NCBI GenBank assembly: GCA_032871835.1
Contig: CM065297.1
Location: 33,303,598-33,367,597, forward strand
Length of the DNA: 64,000 nt
From: Dipteronia dyeriana
Taxonomy: Eukaryota; Streptophyta; Magnoliopsida; Sapindales; Sapindaceae
Direction: 5' to 3'
Below the pieces are notes generated by a model that worked only from the letters and a program-made list of their open reading frames with translations, searched no databases and had not been told where the DNA came from. Each line of letters begins with the position of its first letter. Within the stretch, counting starts at the first letter, position 1. Made by a program: the position numbers and the translations under genes. Shown here one piece after another: positions 21,001 through 33,614 of this stretch.

Positions 21001-22235
21001 GAAAGAGCATATTTGTGTTCCGATTGATTAATCACAAATGGATCTTTATTGTTAACTCTCGAATAAAGGTAACTTGATTTTTGCATGCTTATGCTAGATT
21101 AGGTTGTTTGGTGTATTGTTCATGTGCTTAATGGGTCTAGACCTAGACACAATTGCTCATTTCATGCCTTTGGTTGAGTGATGAGAATCGATTTCGATAT
21201 TCCTTCATCAACAAATGATTTGTAACGATAGATGATTTGGTTTTAGAATCCTAAATCAAGAGAACTAGCCCTTGAATGTGTTTGAATAATGCTTGAATGT
21301 TTATTTTCAACATGACTAGCTTGTGTGTTTGGTGAACTTATGTACCTATTGTAACCACTATCTTGCATCTCTCCAAGCCACTTTTATTTTTGTAGCTTGG
21401 GTGTTTTGCCTTTAGGAGTAGACTAATTTTAATTGTTTTGTAGTGTAATTGATTTCCATGTAGTTAGATTTAGAAAGGCAAGCAACCAGTTAGATTTCTA
21501 TCCTTAGTGTAATTTAATTTAGTTTAGTTTATCCACATACCACACACCATCCGCATTATGCATACACTTCACTCATAACATTCTCTCCACTTCCATGTTC
21601 TATTTATATCGCTTTCAATAACGTTTTAGCTAGAGATAGTTAAACGAATTCCACCTCTCTATGGACGATACCCTTGCTTGCCATTTTACTATGTTTTCAA
21701 ACATTAGATCAAATTGTGTAGGAACAACTTTATAAATATCTTTTGAACCGCAATTTGGTAACGACACAAAAAGCGAGTATCAGTCTCCATGAGATTCAAT
21801 ACCAAGGTTGACATCCTAACGGATAGGACTTCTGACTGTATTTTAGGATTGACCTACCTTAAGCCGGTAATTCTTAAGTCAAGCTTAAGAGATCCGAAAT
21901 GTTGGGTTACACTCATAAGGTTTTAATTAAATTGGTTAATTATTAACCTAACTAAAATAAATGATGGTTGAATGATAGAGGAATAAGAGTTATTCCGGTA
22001 TATCATTTGATTGAGAATGTCTCAATCCAAGATGGAAGAATTTGGCCAACACTAAGGTGGTACTTGCTTGTGGTATGTTGGGTTATCGTGGCATGGAAAC
22101 GATTTTAGGGATTTCCTTGTTCATTAAATATGTTCATGCATCATGTTTAATTTTACGCCAAACATTGAAATGTGAATTAAATGTATGGTTGAATGAATTC
22201 TATATCTATGGTTTTTTAGCAATGTCTCTGCAGTA
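18060..22235 (+). other. Copia-A leader with a GC-rich patch, split by a solo LTR
   Basis: This non-coding leader lies between the primer site and gag (about 2.1 kb without the nested LTR at 19710-21782). Within it, 18360-18690 is conspicuously GC-rich, full of GCGCAC, CGTGCAC and GCAGCC words, unlike the AT-rich surroundings. Chance frames there on both strands have no recognisable motif. The remainder is AT-rich. Confidence 0.55.
19710..21782 (+). mobile_element. Solo LTR, Ty3/Tat-like, target duplication GTCTC
   Basis: A single 2073-bp LTR begins TGATAGG and ends GAGTATCA, giving perfect 5-bp terminal inverted repeats (TGATA/TATCA). It is flanked by GTCTC at 19705-19709 and 21783-21787. 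There is no internal region. The terminal ~55 bases match, inverted, the left edge of the LTR fragment at 60260, including TTACCAAATTGC. Inside, about 19880-20350 contains repeated variants of GCGAGTTCCAACTCGCAGAT. Confidence 0.85.
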
Positions 22236-25200
22236 TTGCAAATCCTTGATAATGACAAACTAACCGGAGAAAATTATACAAAATGGAAATATCACATTAA
22301 TGCAATTTTGGTCATAAAAGACCTAAATTTTATGCTTAAGAAGGAGTGTCTTCTAGAGCCTGCTGCCAGTGCCGTATGAAATGTTCGTGAGGAAACAGAA
22401 ATTGGGTCTCAGCTGATGAGAAGGACTAAACTTATTTATTATCTAGTATGATAGATGTTCTTGTTACCAAGCACGAGGCAATGACTAAAACATTTGAAAT
22501 CATGGAGTCACCACGGGCTATTTCGAGCAGCCATCCGAGCAAAATCGACACGAAGCTGTTTGTTTCGTAATGCTTGCTAGGATAAAGGAGGGTTCATCGG
22601 TTCGGGAACATGTCCTGGGCATGATGTCCCACTTCAACATAGCTGAGGTCAGTGGTGGGGCCATTGATGAACCTAGACAGGTGTGCATCATACTAACGAC
22701 TCTTTCGAAGAGTTTTGATTAGTTCAAAAGCAACTATAGGATGAACAAGTTGTGGTTCAGTCTGGTTCCATTGCTTAATGAGTCCACTACCTTTGAGTCC
22801 ATGACTAAGGACAACAAAGAAAAGATCGGTAAAGCAAATGTTGATGAACCATCTTCCTCTGGATCTAAGAAGAGGAAAGATCTGTTGGCAAGGCTAAGTA
22901 AACCTAAACCCAAGAAAGCCCAAAGCAAGAAGAAAGGCACCTCCCCCAATAAGGATAAAGGTAAAGGAAAATGATTCCATTGCGACAAAGTTTGTCACTC
23001 GTAGAGGAATTGTCCTCAATATCTAAAGGATTTTTCCAAGAAGAAAACTGTAAAAGGTAAATGTGATTTACTTGTAAATGAATCATGTTTAGTGGAAGAT
23101 GATTCTTCAGCTTGGATAGTTGATTTAGGGGTCACTAACCATGTTTGCTCTTACGTGTAGTGGAGTGATTCTTGGACAGAGCTTCAGAAGGGAGCTTTCT
23201 TTATGCATGTTGGGTCAAGGGATGTTGTGTTAGCAAAAGCAGTGGGAGAAGTTAGACTCTAGTTTGACAATAATTTTATTATTTTAAACTCTATTTATTT
23301 TATTCCTAGATTTATAAGGAATTTGATTTCTGTGTCCAAAATGTTAGAACAATTATATTCTATTTATTTTAATAATAATTCAGTTATTATTTCTTGAAAT
23401 GTTTTAAATATTTGTTCAGATTTAAAAGAAAACAACTTGTATATTTTAAGACCGTCACTGTTCAATGCTGAATTGTTTAATGTTGAAAAACCTAAAACAA
23501 AACGATAGAAAATTTCTCCAAATAATGAAACGTATATATGGACTCTAAGACTTGGCCATATTAACTTTGACAGGATAGACAAACTAGTTAAATGTTGGCC
23601 ATTAAGCCAGTTAAAGATTGACACCTTATCTGTAAGCAAATCTTGTTTAGAATGTAAAATTAACAAGAGACCTTTTCCTGGAAAAGAGCTTAGAGCTACA
23701 AAACCACTAGAGCTTATACATTCAATGTCTGTGGAACGATGAATGTTAGGGCAAGGGGTGGTTATGAGTATTATGTCACTTTTATATGTCTACTTAATGT
23801 AACAGAGTCAAAAACTTTTTAAAAGATCAAAGAATTTTGAGCTGAAGCTGAGAACCAATTAGGCTAGACTATAAAGGTTCTACGATCGAATCGTTAAGGT
23901 GAGTATCTTGACCAAGAGTTTGAAGACCATTTGGTTGAGTATGGGATTGTATCCCAAGTCACAGTTCCTGGAACACCACTACAGAATGGTGTTGTTGATA
24001 GGATAAATAGAACCCTATTAGAAATGGTGAGATTTATGATTAGTTTCTCATCATTACCAAATTCCTTTTAAGGATATGCACTACAAATAGCGACTTACAT
24101 TTTGAATGCATTCCCATCTAAATTTGTTCCTACGGATTCCCTAAAGTTATGGAATGGGTCATAAAGCGATTTTGTGACATTTTTGCATATAGAAATGTCC
24201 AGTACTTGTGCTGAAGAACAGAATTGAAAAGTTGGAAACTAAGTTTATGGTCTACTTGTTTGTAGGTTATTCTAAGGAGACTAAATGTGGATATTTCTAT
24301 AGTCCTGATAGGAATAAAGTATTTGTATTGATAAATGCAACGTTTCTTGAGGACAACTATATGAGTAATCATGAACGTCGAAGCAAAATTGTGTTAAATG
24401 AGATGGAGCCTGGTACGACTAGTGCTCATTCAACAAGAGTTGTTAATCCATTAATATCTTATGGTCAGTCAGTATACACTACTGCCCAGACATAGTGAGA
24501 GGGTTGTATGACAACCTAAACACTATTGGGGTATTAAAGAGGGATGAGATGTTATCTCTAATGATAGTATGGATCAGCCATGACATTTAAGAATATAATG
24601 GAAGATTTTGATAAAAAGGAATGGCTTAAACCTATAATTCTCAAGATGGAGTCCATGTACTCCAACTCAGTCTAGGAACTTGTAGACTTACCAGATTGGA
24701 TAAAACACACTGGGTGTAAGTGGATCTACAAAAGAAAGAGAGTAGTAGATGGGAAGGTAAAGACCTTCAAGGCAAGGCCAGTGACAAAGGGTTATATCCA
24801 AAAGGAGGGGGTTGATTATGAAGAGACCTACACACCAATAGCCATGTTTAAGTTTATTATGATTCTTTTATCCATTGCTGCCTATTTTGATTACGAAAAT
24901 TGGTGAATGGACATCAAGACTGTATTTTTGAATGGCAATCTTGATAAAAGCATCTATATGATGCAATCAGAGGGATTCATATCTCCAGATCAAGAGTAAA
25001 AGGTTTGCAAGTTGTAAAAGTTGATTTATGGACTAAAGTAAGCATCTAGATCTTGGAACATTAGGTTTGATAATGCTATCAAAACCTATGGCATCAAGCA
25101 AAATATTGATGAGCCTGGTGTCTACAAGTGCATCATTGACAGAAAAGTGGTTTTCTTAGTCCTATACGTAGATGATATCCTCCCATTGGGAAAGATGTGA

Positions 25201-25811
25201 CGTAGAGGTTTTGTCAGAAGTAAAGGGCAAGCTGACTAACCAATTCAAGTAAATGATTTGGGAGAGGCGAGTTATGTTCTAAGGATCTAATTAATTAGGA
25301 GTTGTTAGAACAAACTCTTAGCATTGTCTTATGCATTGAATATCGATAAGATACTTGTACAATTTTTGATGCAGAACTCCAACAAAGGTAATTTACCTTC
25401 CAAGCATGGAAATCACCTTTCTAAGGAACAATGTCCTAAGACACCTCAAGAAGTTGAGGATATGAAACATGTTCCCTATGCATCTGTGGTATACAGTCTT
25501 ATGTATGTTATGTTATACACGATACTTGACATCTGCTTTGCAATGGGAATAGCCAGTAGGTTTTAGTCCTACCCAGGATTAGATCATTGGGTTACTGTAA
25601 AGACTATTCTAAAGTATCTTTGGAGAACCAAAAACTATATGCTAGTATATTCCAGGCAGGATTTGATCCTGTTAGGATATAGAGATTTTGAATTTAGTCA
25701 TACAACGATTCTAGAAAATCCATGTATGGATCAGTTTTTACCCTTGGTTGTGGAGCCATATTAAAGCCGAATATGTAGCAGCTTGTGAAGAAACTAAAGA
25801 GGTTGTCTGGA
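22236..25811 (+). pseudogene. gag-pol: Copia-A gag-pol, degenerate
   Basis: Remnants follow the Copia order. Gag opens with ILDNDKLTGENYTKWK (about 22236-22285). It has a damaged zinc knuckle, CDKVCHS then RNC (about 22980-23012). Protease remains as SSAWIVDLGVTNHVC (about 23104-23148), with its active-site neighbourhood altered. The integrase zinc region reads LRLGHINFDRI (about 23545), and the catalytic core ends with a PGTPLQNGVVDRINRTLLEMVR-like stretch (about 23965-24035). RT contains WIYKRKR and KTFKARPVTKGY (about 24720-24800) and keeps YVDD at 25165-25176. RNase H ends in AACEETKEVVW at about 25775-25810. Many stops (for example 22378, 22974 and 23158) and frameshifts make it dead. 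The gag and pol wording is closest to Tork/TAR-type Copia elements. Confidence 0.82.
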
Positions 25812-26184
25812 TGTTAGGTTCTTGATTTATGTTGGCATAATTCCATACCAAAACAACATTTCCATTTTAATAATTAGTTGTCTAGGTCTCACATTTTATC
25901 GAACTTCAAAGAAGTTGGACAACATGTCAATTAAAGAGAAGTCTTCAAGAGGAACGAGCTTCATTGCTTAACAAAGGTATATTGAGACCTTATTCCTCTT
26001 ACATGGCTTAGGCACACACACACATTACGTATATTAGTGTCTCTAAATCGTTATGCCAAATTAATGTAACACATTCACACACTAATTGAAGTATGCACAC
26101 GCATTATATTTAATTTGACAGCTTTTGTAAAATTGCATGTTCTAGGACTTTCTCTAGGAAATGTCATACTTGTGTGTTCTTGTG
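25812..26184 (+). repeat. E3 5' LTR, left part
   Basis: It starts TGTTAGGTTC inside Copia-A RNase H and follows the Sirevirus-type LTR plan of 13479 (GGCATAATTCCATACC, then CA-rich, then CATTCACACAC). At 26184 it is cut by the Ty3-type LTR of element G, after TTGTG. The matching end of a Sirevirus-type LTR, with primer site and gag, is at 57394-59220. I infer these are the two sides of one element, E3. Confidence 0.65.
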
Positions 26185-27275
26185 TTACAAGTGTCGTTTT
26201 GTATATGTAAAATAGCTTGTCTAACAAAATTTATAAAACACCAACAATGCCCAAAAAGTTTATAAAACTAGTACAATGGCAAGTAGGATGTCGTTCACGG
26301 GGTAAGGGATATCAAATGGCTAAAACTAGTTAACTAATATTAAACTAAAACAATGCATGGGAAAGTAAATATAAATGGCTGGGTTTTGAAAAGTCAACGG
26401 TTAAGATGCAAACTAAAGTTAGGCTAGTTAATCTATCATTCAATTAGTGTTAATAACAATGTGAAAGTGAGAATATATAATAATGGAGATTAAGCAGTTG
26501 ATGGATTCAACAAGCAAACAATGGGCATATTGGTATATATCGTAAATGCACATTAATCTATTGTAACCAATTTAGAGGGTATAAAATTGGTTGTACATCC
26601 CTTATGGGTTTTCAATTTAGAGGGTATATTATTAGCTAACCACAAGTGATTGTTCATAAATGTACATCTATCAAAATAAGGGACTAATCTCTTTATAAAT
26701 TCACTAACCTAGAGGGTATAGAATTGGTGCTTAATCTCTCATAAGCAACCAACCTAGAGGGTATAGAAATAGTTACCCATTTGAGATTAGATAGAGATTG
26801 AGATTAATATGCCTGGATTTCACTCGAGTATGGGGGGGTACTCACATTCAATCCTTCCACTCAAATAAGCTTAAGAGAATAGAATAGAGGGTATACCCAA
26901 CTCTTTACTCAAATAATTTGCAAAGAAAGAAGAGTACAATCAAAGACAAACTATTATTGAAAAAAATTAAAACAATGAATGAAACATATTTGATAAATTT
27001 ACTAAAGTAAATAAAGTTCAATACAAGCTCAAGGTCCATAAATAAATCTCATCAATGCCCATAAGGTGATTAGCTACTAATGGCAATTACAATAAAATAA
27101 CTAGGAGAAAAGAGATAGAGAAGACCCATGTAGAACTCCTCATTCCCTGAAACTTGTATCCAATTCTTCAAGTGTCCTAGATTAGATGAGGTTTATGATG
27201 GTTGGATTTGGTGGGGACTGATTCCTATATCTAAGTTAGTAATTAGAGATGAGTGGAACAGAGATTAGAGATTTT
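26185..27275 (-). repeat. Element G 3' LTR, left part
   Basis: It matches 56463-57393 up to about 27130, then continues with LTR sequence lost from the other copy. Several copies of a GAGGGTATA motif occur (26574-26890). At 27271-27275 the target ATTTT is followed by E2. The LTR continues at 38269. The left edge TTACAAGTGTCG corresponds to TGACAAGTGTCA in the other copy, so the terminal G is mutated. Confidence 0.75.
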
Positions 27276-29794
27276 TGTAGGATTTAGATTATCTGGTGGT
27301 AATTCCATATCAAAATGATGTTTACTTGTAATGATTTAGTTGTTTAGATTCATGATGATTCAAGCTTCAAAGAAGGAATAACAACTAGTCAAAGCAAGTA
27401 CAAAGTCTTCAAAGAGAAAGGATGCTATAAGTTTCTACAAAGGTATATTAAGACTTTATCTTTCTCTTACAAGGCTAAGGCACACACACAATTCATATAT
27501 TTTTATCCCTGCATAGTTGTGCACCATTATAGGGACACACACAAATCAAAAATATGTGTCTCTACATTATTGTGCCCCATTTATAACACATTCACACATT
27601 TGAAGATGAATGCTCATGCATTGGTATGAAAATAACATGTTTTGGAAAATGCATGATTGGAGACTATCTCTATGTAGTTTGCATTGTAGTGTGAAATGAA
27701 TTTGTATGTGTATATGTTTTTTAAAACATGGATATTGAACTTGATTTTAGTCTTAAATCATTCTTGAGTAATTTCCGATCATTTTGGTTACTCATACTTT
27801 TGATTTCAAGTTCTAAGTCAAAAGATACTACACTTTCAACTCATGTTGTGTCATTGTCTTCGTATTCATATATTTAGTTGAATTATTATTTTCTAGGTTG
27901 AGTATTTTATATTTCCGTGTCTGTGAGAGAGCTATGGTTTGTAATCCAGAAACAGATTCAAATTCTGAGTTCGAAGGTCGGAGAACGGTCGAAGAACGCG
28001 AAGGGAGCGTACGAGGAAAAGAAGTGCAACTAAACACTCTTTCCCTAGATGGCACATGGCCATCTTGGGCCAGAATGCTTGCTGCCCTGAGATGCCCATG
28101 TGCCATCTCGGGGAGCAAGTGTGCTTGGTGCACTTAAGCCCCTTTTGGTCATTTTTCGTGTATTCTTTTCCCTCTTCTTTATATATCCCTTCCCACTCAC
28201 ATTTCATTAAAAGAAGAGATTCAAAATTTGAGTGCGGAATTTTCTCTCAAATTTTCTTACCTTCTAAACACCATAACTTCTATATTTAAACTATGATCTG
28301 AGTGATTCAAAGTTGAGAGTGTTTGTCTATTTACCCTCCATCTTTTCTATGAAGCTTTAAGTTAGTTTTATTGCTGTTTTTGGAGTCTAACCTCATAAAA
28401 ACGGGATTGCACCAAATCATTTAAGGTATTGATTTTCTCTTAAAGTTTTCTTTTAAACTTGGTCAATTGCCTTGGGTTTTCTTCTTCAATATATATATAT
28501 GTTTCTTGTGATTGTTTTTATTTGAGTTTTGAACTCATTTAAAGCTAGATTGAAGTTCAATTAAAATCTCGCCTGTTGAGTTAGGTTTTGATTTTGCCTA
28601 TGTTTTCACATGTTTGAGATTGTATTGTGCTAACTTTGATTCTAGGACTATTTGATGATCTTTAATTGATTGATTTTGTAAAAAATAGTTTCTCATATGT
28701 ACTAGGCTCTCTTTGGTCAAATTCTTCAAGTAGTGCGCATGCTTGTGTTCTTTTGAGGTACTCTTATGCTTAGTTGATTTAATGAATAGATAATATGCTA
28801 TAGAACTCTTGCTTTAATCTAATTGACTCTGTAACATGATTTTAGCATGTTTTTGGTATATGAGATTTAAACTTGATTATGTATTAATTGAACATATTTT
28901 GTGACTCAAGTTTTAGATCTATGCATGTATCTAGGTTGTAATTAATATAGAACATATCTTACATGATCTAGATGGATTAGACATGCATGATTGACTAGAC
29001 TACATTTGTTATGTGCATTCATGCTTATGTCTAATGTTTTCCATAGGATATGTTGATCATAACATTCTATGTTACGTGCTTGTTTGCGTTTTGCATTCAT
29101 GAATTCATGATCACCTAGATGCCTTGTGAGGAGGAAGTCTTGACAATAGGTGTGAGACCTATGTTTTTAAGTAAGGAAGTCTTGGAAAGAGGTGGAAGAC
29201 CTCGGAATGTCAAGCAAAGAAGTCTTACCTAGGGTGAGCAAGAAAGTCTTGCCTAGGATCTTGAGGATCCGGAAGGGTGAGCGAGGAAGTCTTGACAAAA
29301 GGTGTAAGGCCTTGGAATGTTGAGCAAGAGGGTGACATATTCGTGAGTAGGATAGAAGGGTAGTTTCTAGGTGAATGGGTCAATTGAGAGATTATACTTT
29401 TCTTATCTACTAGTGGATTTTGTTTGTCGATGGTTGCTAACCCGTAGATGTTTCCTCTTCGGTGATTTACCATGTTATATCTTGTGTCAACTTTTCTCTA
29501 TCCCTATCTCTCTTATATTGGTATTTGTTATATGAATACTATAGATAAAAATTTATATGTAAGTTGACTTCCTTACTATAATATCAATTGTGTATGTGTT
29601 TTGGTTGCTTGTTTGTATCACACTTTACATGTTTTATATATTGATTAAGTGTCTTTAATTGATATATATATATTGTGATACAAGCAATCTAGAGGGACAA
29701 ACTTTTGTTTGTTTCTAAGGGAGTTGAATAAGGTGTCTAACCTATTCATCCCCTCTAGGTTAGCCTTGAGCATTTAACCATGTTTGTATTTTCA
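27276..29794 (+). repeat. E2 5' LTR
   Basis: It starts TGTAGGATTT and ends GTATTTTCA, 2519 bp. It carries the GC hairpin block (about 28045-28125, imperfect), the TATA box TTTATATAT at 28178-28186 and a five-unit AAGTCTTG minisatellite (about 29125-29330). It shares the CCTATTCA and CTCTAGGTTAG end phrase with E1. Confidence 0.9.
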
Positions 29795-29796
29795 AT

Positions 29797-29811
29797 TGGT
29801 ATCGGAGCAGG
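29797..29811 (+). promoter_or_regulatory. E2 primer binding site
   Basis: TGGTATCGGAGCAGG starts two bases after the LTR. One base (A to G) differs from the standard initiator-Met site seen in E1. Confidence 0.88.
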
Positions 29812-29877
29812 ACACTAGATTTTACTTAGTGAGATTCTAGGTGATACATTCATTGTATTTGCAAAGCTTTTGAAGTC

Positions 29878-31935
29878 ATGGGTTTACAAGATGATGTAAT
29901 GGTGGAAGGAGCCTCAAATACTAGGCCATTATTACTTCTAGGCACTAATTATGGTTATTAGAAGTTGAGGATGAAGGCCCACATCCGCTCTATTGGTGAG
30001 AGGGCATGGATGGTCGTGGAATAAGGTTATAGTCCTCCTACAAAGGTTCAAGTGGAACCATGATACTCAAGCCAATGATTGAATGGACAACGAATTAGTT
30101 TGAGGTTGCTAAATGACACCACCGTGCTATGAATGCCATATTTGGTGGAGTTCATGGGCATCAATTCTCCTATATTAAAAATCTTAAATCCGTAAAGGAG
30201 GCTTGAGATACTCTCCAATTTACTAATGAAGGAACCTTAGTGGTGAAGAAGTCAAGGCTTCAAATGTTGGCATCACAATTTGAAGGTTTAAGTATGGGTG
30301 AAAAAGAAAAGTTTAAAGACTTTCATTCCGGCTTCTTAACATTGCTAACTAATGTCAAGCACTTTGAGTACCTATCTCAAGAGAGCTTTTAAAATGGAAA
30401 ATCCTTAGGTCTCTTCCTAAGAGATTTAAATCAAAGGTGACAACCATTGAGGAAAGCAAGGATGTGGATAACATGAACATCAATGAGTTGCTTGGGTCTC
30501 TTCAAACTTATGAGATGTGCTTGAAGCCAAAGATTAAGAGTAAAGGAATCGCTCTCAATGCTATTGAGGATGAGAGTGATGATGAATAAAGAGATGGCTC
30601 TTTTGGTTAGAAAGTTCAAGAAGTTTCTAAAAAAGAATGTCAAGCCTAGAGGCAAGTCTTCTATGGAAAAAGAGGTTAAGAAAACAATATCTCCAAGGAA
30701 TGAGAAGAATAGTCAAGCCATGAACAAGAAATGTGTTCATTGCTACAATTATCATGGTTTCTGTCACTTTGCTAGTGAGTGCACCAAGAAGCCATCTAAG
30801 AAAGACAAGAAAGGCAAAGTGTTGGTGGCTACTTAGAGTGATGATGATTCTAGTGATAATGAGAGCTCTAGTAGTGAGTCTTGAAGTGATGAAGAGCTGG
30901 TGAGCAACTTTGTAGCTATAACAGCTTCTCTTTCTCCACTAGATATTAACGGTACAATATCTTTGAACAAGAACTTTAATGCAAATCATCATGGAAGCTC
31001 TATATCCATTCCTACCAATCTTGAGTTGTTGGCCAAGATAGAGAAGCTTGAAGAAGCTAGAAGAAGCTAGAGATAATGCTATAAGAGAGGTAGTTGAGAA
31101 GGATGATTTGATCAAGAAAAAACTAGATGATTTTGTGATTGTTACTCGTAGACTTCTTAATGAGAAAGGTGATATTATGAAGAAGTTTATATAACTTGAA
31201 AAGATAAATCTTGAGAAGGATAATGTGATATTTTCTTTGAAGAAGAGAGAGCAAGAATTAATGGAAGATATAGACATGGCTAAAGAGGCCATCAAGGACT
31301 TAGTGAATTATTCGGTAAGTGTGTCTAGTGTTAGGAATCTTGTTAACTCTCATAGTGGTGAAGGCGACTTGGTAGTTGAAGAGGAGCCCTTGGAAGAACC
31401 ACTTCCTACTCACTTGGATGAAGTCGTGATTGACAAGAAACCACACAAAAAGAGAAGATCAAAAGTCAAGAAGAAGTTGGCAAACAAGGTATATTAGTAA
31501 ACTCCTAGTGAAGCTAGTTCAACTCCAAAAGGTACAATCTCATATTTCATTCCAATTTGCCATTATTGCAACACAATAGGTCACATTAAGCCTAGGTGTT
31601 ATAAATTTATTTAAAAATGCAAATTAGGAAATGAATCTAGAGATAAGGAGATTAAACTTTAACTTGAACATGCTAAGGTTTTGAAAGTTGAGAAATAAGA
31701 TAATATTCCTAAGCATGAAAAGAAGTTATGGAGTAAAAAGAAAGCTAATCTTGTTCAACTTGACAAAGCTTATGTTGAAAATGTTAAGGAAGAGAGTATT
31801 TATGATATTCTTGTTAATCAAGTCATTGAAGGACTTTACTGTGGATTTAACATTGTTGTCAAGGATGATATTGAATATTTTTGTGTAGGTACACCCAAAA
31901 ACAAATGGTTCAAGGGTGAGTGCTCTTATCACTAA
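29878..31935 (+). pseudogene. gag: E2 gag relic
   Basis: Collinear with E1 gag from its ATG to the stop after the CSYH/CSYN end. It carries many stops, including TGG-to-TAG at about 29959 and TGG-to-TGA at about 30207, and several small indels. The longest open pieces are 30558-30836, which holds the first zinc-knuckle region with its second Cys replaced by Tyr (CYNYHGF), and 31225-31497 in the coiled-coil region. The second CCHC knuckle survives at about 31560-31601. A small duplication (GAAGAAGCTAGAA repeated at about 31050-31070) is present. No protease follows, as in E1. Confidence 0.85.
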
Positions 31936-33614
31936 TAAAATAAGCACATGTGAGGTAGCTTTGAGGCAATATATCAATTGTGTTGAGAATTCTTACTTGG
32001 TAGCTTTGAATACTCCATGTATTGATATGAACTTGGTTATCTCACATCATGTTTGTTATGATGGTCGAAATTTATTGGTTAACTTTTGAGAAGTTCTTTT
32101 GATATATGTGTTGGTTGAGTTGAAATATTATGCTTTTTATATTGTTGTTGTGAAACATCGTCAACTTGGTGTCATGAGGACATACAAGGCAAGAGTGCTA
32201 ATAAAAAGGGTAGAAATATGATATTTGGTGAATATAATGTGTAAAAGGTATCTCTAGACTCTAATGGATGTTCTCTTAGATATTCATCTTTTGACTCAGT
32301 CTTTGTCATACATCTCATAGCATGCCATATTGGAGAATTTTGTATAGCATACATATGATTCTCATTGACATTTTTTATTTTAGGATCTAATAGTGATATT
32401 GTTCACATTGATCTTATCTTTGATGATTGTTTGTGTATAGTATATTGAGTGGCATTGTTTTTTAAAATATGGGCTTCATATTCTTTGATAGCTACTAATT
32501 GGAGAAGTAATGATCTTGTATAAGTCTCTACTTATTGCTTTTAGATCATGTGCTTATAACCCATAAAATCTTGGTTTTCTAAAATTGCACTTTGCTTTTT
32601 CTTATATGTTTTGCTAGTAGGTTGAGTTTACTAATATGTAAACTTTGGATACACCTTGAATTTTTTACACTTAAGTACATTTAAAATAACCTATGGTTAG
32701 TATCCATTTTGCTTCGGCAAATACATAGAACTCAACGAGCACCTTTATGGAAAGGGCTACACGCATTGGCTGTGAAAGCTACCCAATGTTGGAAAGAGCT
32801 ACACCATTGTGATGAGTGAAAGCCGCCATGAAGTGAATTTTTTTTTTATGTTTGAAAAAATCAAAGAAGTGTTGAAATGGAATTATGAAAATAAAATTCT
32901 TTGATTCAGAACCTAAAAAGAAAAGAAGGAAGGCTTAAAAAGGAATATAGTTGAAAAATCAAATGAGCACGGATTGATAAACAGAAATGGGATGACGAGC
33001 CACATACACACACACGCTCATATGTTGAAATCTATTCTCTTAAAAACAAAAAATCCTGATGATAATTGGTTTGACTTTCTATGGAAAAAGCTTAAGATGA
33101 ATAGATGTTGGAAATTGTTTGCATGTTGATTATCAAACAACTTCTTGATATATATTTGAAGCATACCTCTCTCTCACACACACACTTTATTAATGAGTAT
33201 GTTGATATTTTAGCAGTTGTTGAATAATTATGAGAGAACTTGAAAATCTTTGTGTATCTCTCTTAGCATGTGAAGCTTGTTATTGATATTTCTTCTAATT
33301 GCTTGAATGTGTGATTGTGTGAACATCTTTGTGAACTTTATGCTATCATTGATTTTAGTTATGGCATTTATCAAGGGGGAGCTTTGTATGCTAGACATTA
33401 TTCTCTTTTATGATGTGTTCACATGCTTCATTTTGTTACGTGTTGGCATATTTTGACTTAATGACACTTGTAAGATATTACTCACTATTTTTGTCTTGCA
33501 TGATGATTCATTCTTGAGTCATATGTCTTTGTTTTTATATCTTTGTGACTAATGTGCTTGTTTTATTTTCACTCTCTTTTGTTGTATGTATATAGCATCT
33601 TATCACACAAGAAA
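31936..33614 (+). other. E2 spacer in place of pol
   Basis: It aligns throughout with the E1 spacer 5539-7214 and likewise has no pol motif. It keeps the GAAAGAGCTACA-like cluster (about 32745-32805) and the polypurine run AAGGGGGAG at 33373-33381. Conservation of this non-coding stretch in two independent insertions is the main evidence that the pol-less form is heritable. Confidence 0.7.

Larger units (their letters stand above)
16222..25811 (+). mobile_element. Copia-A: decayed Ty1/Copia element, 3' end missing
   Basis: The order is 5' LTR (16222-18045), degenerate tRNA-Met primer site, long leader with a nested solo LTR, then gag-PR-INT-RT-RNase H remnants in the Copia order. It inserted into the Sirevirus-type LTR fragment at ATTTG. 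At 25811 RNase H is interrupted by the E3 LTR, and no 3' LTR is found afterward. All coding parts carry multiple stops and frameshifts. Confidence 0.82.
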
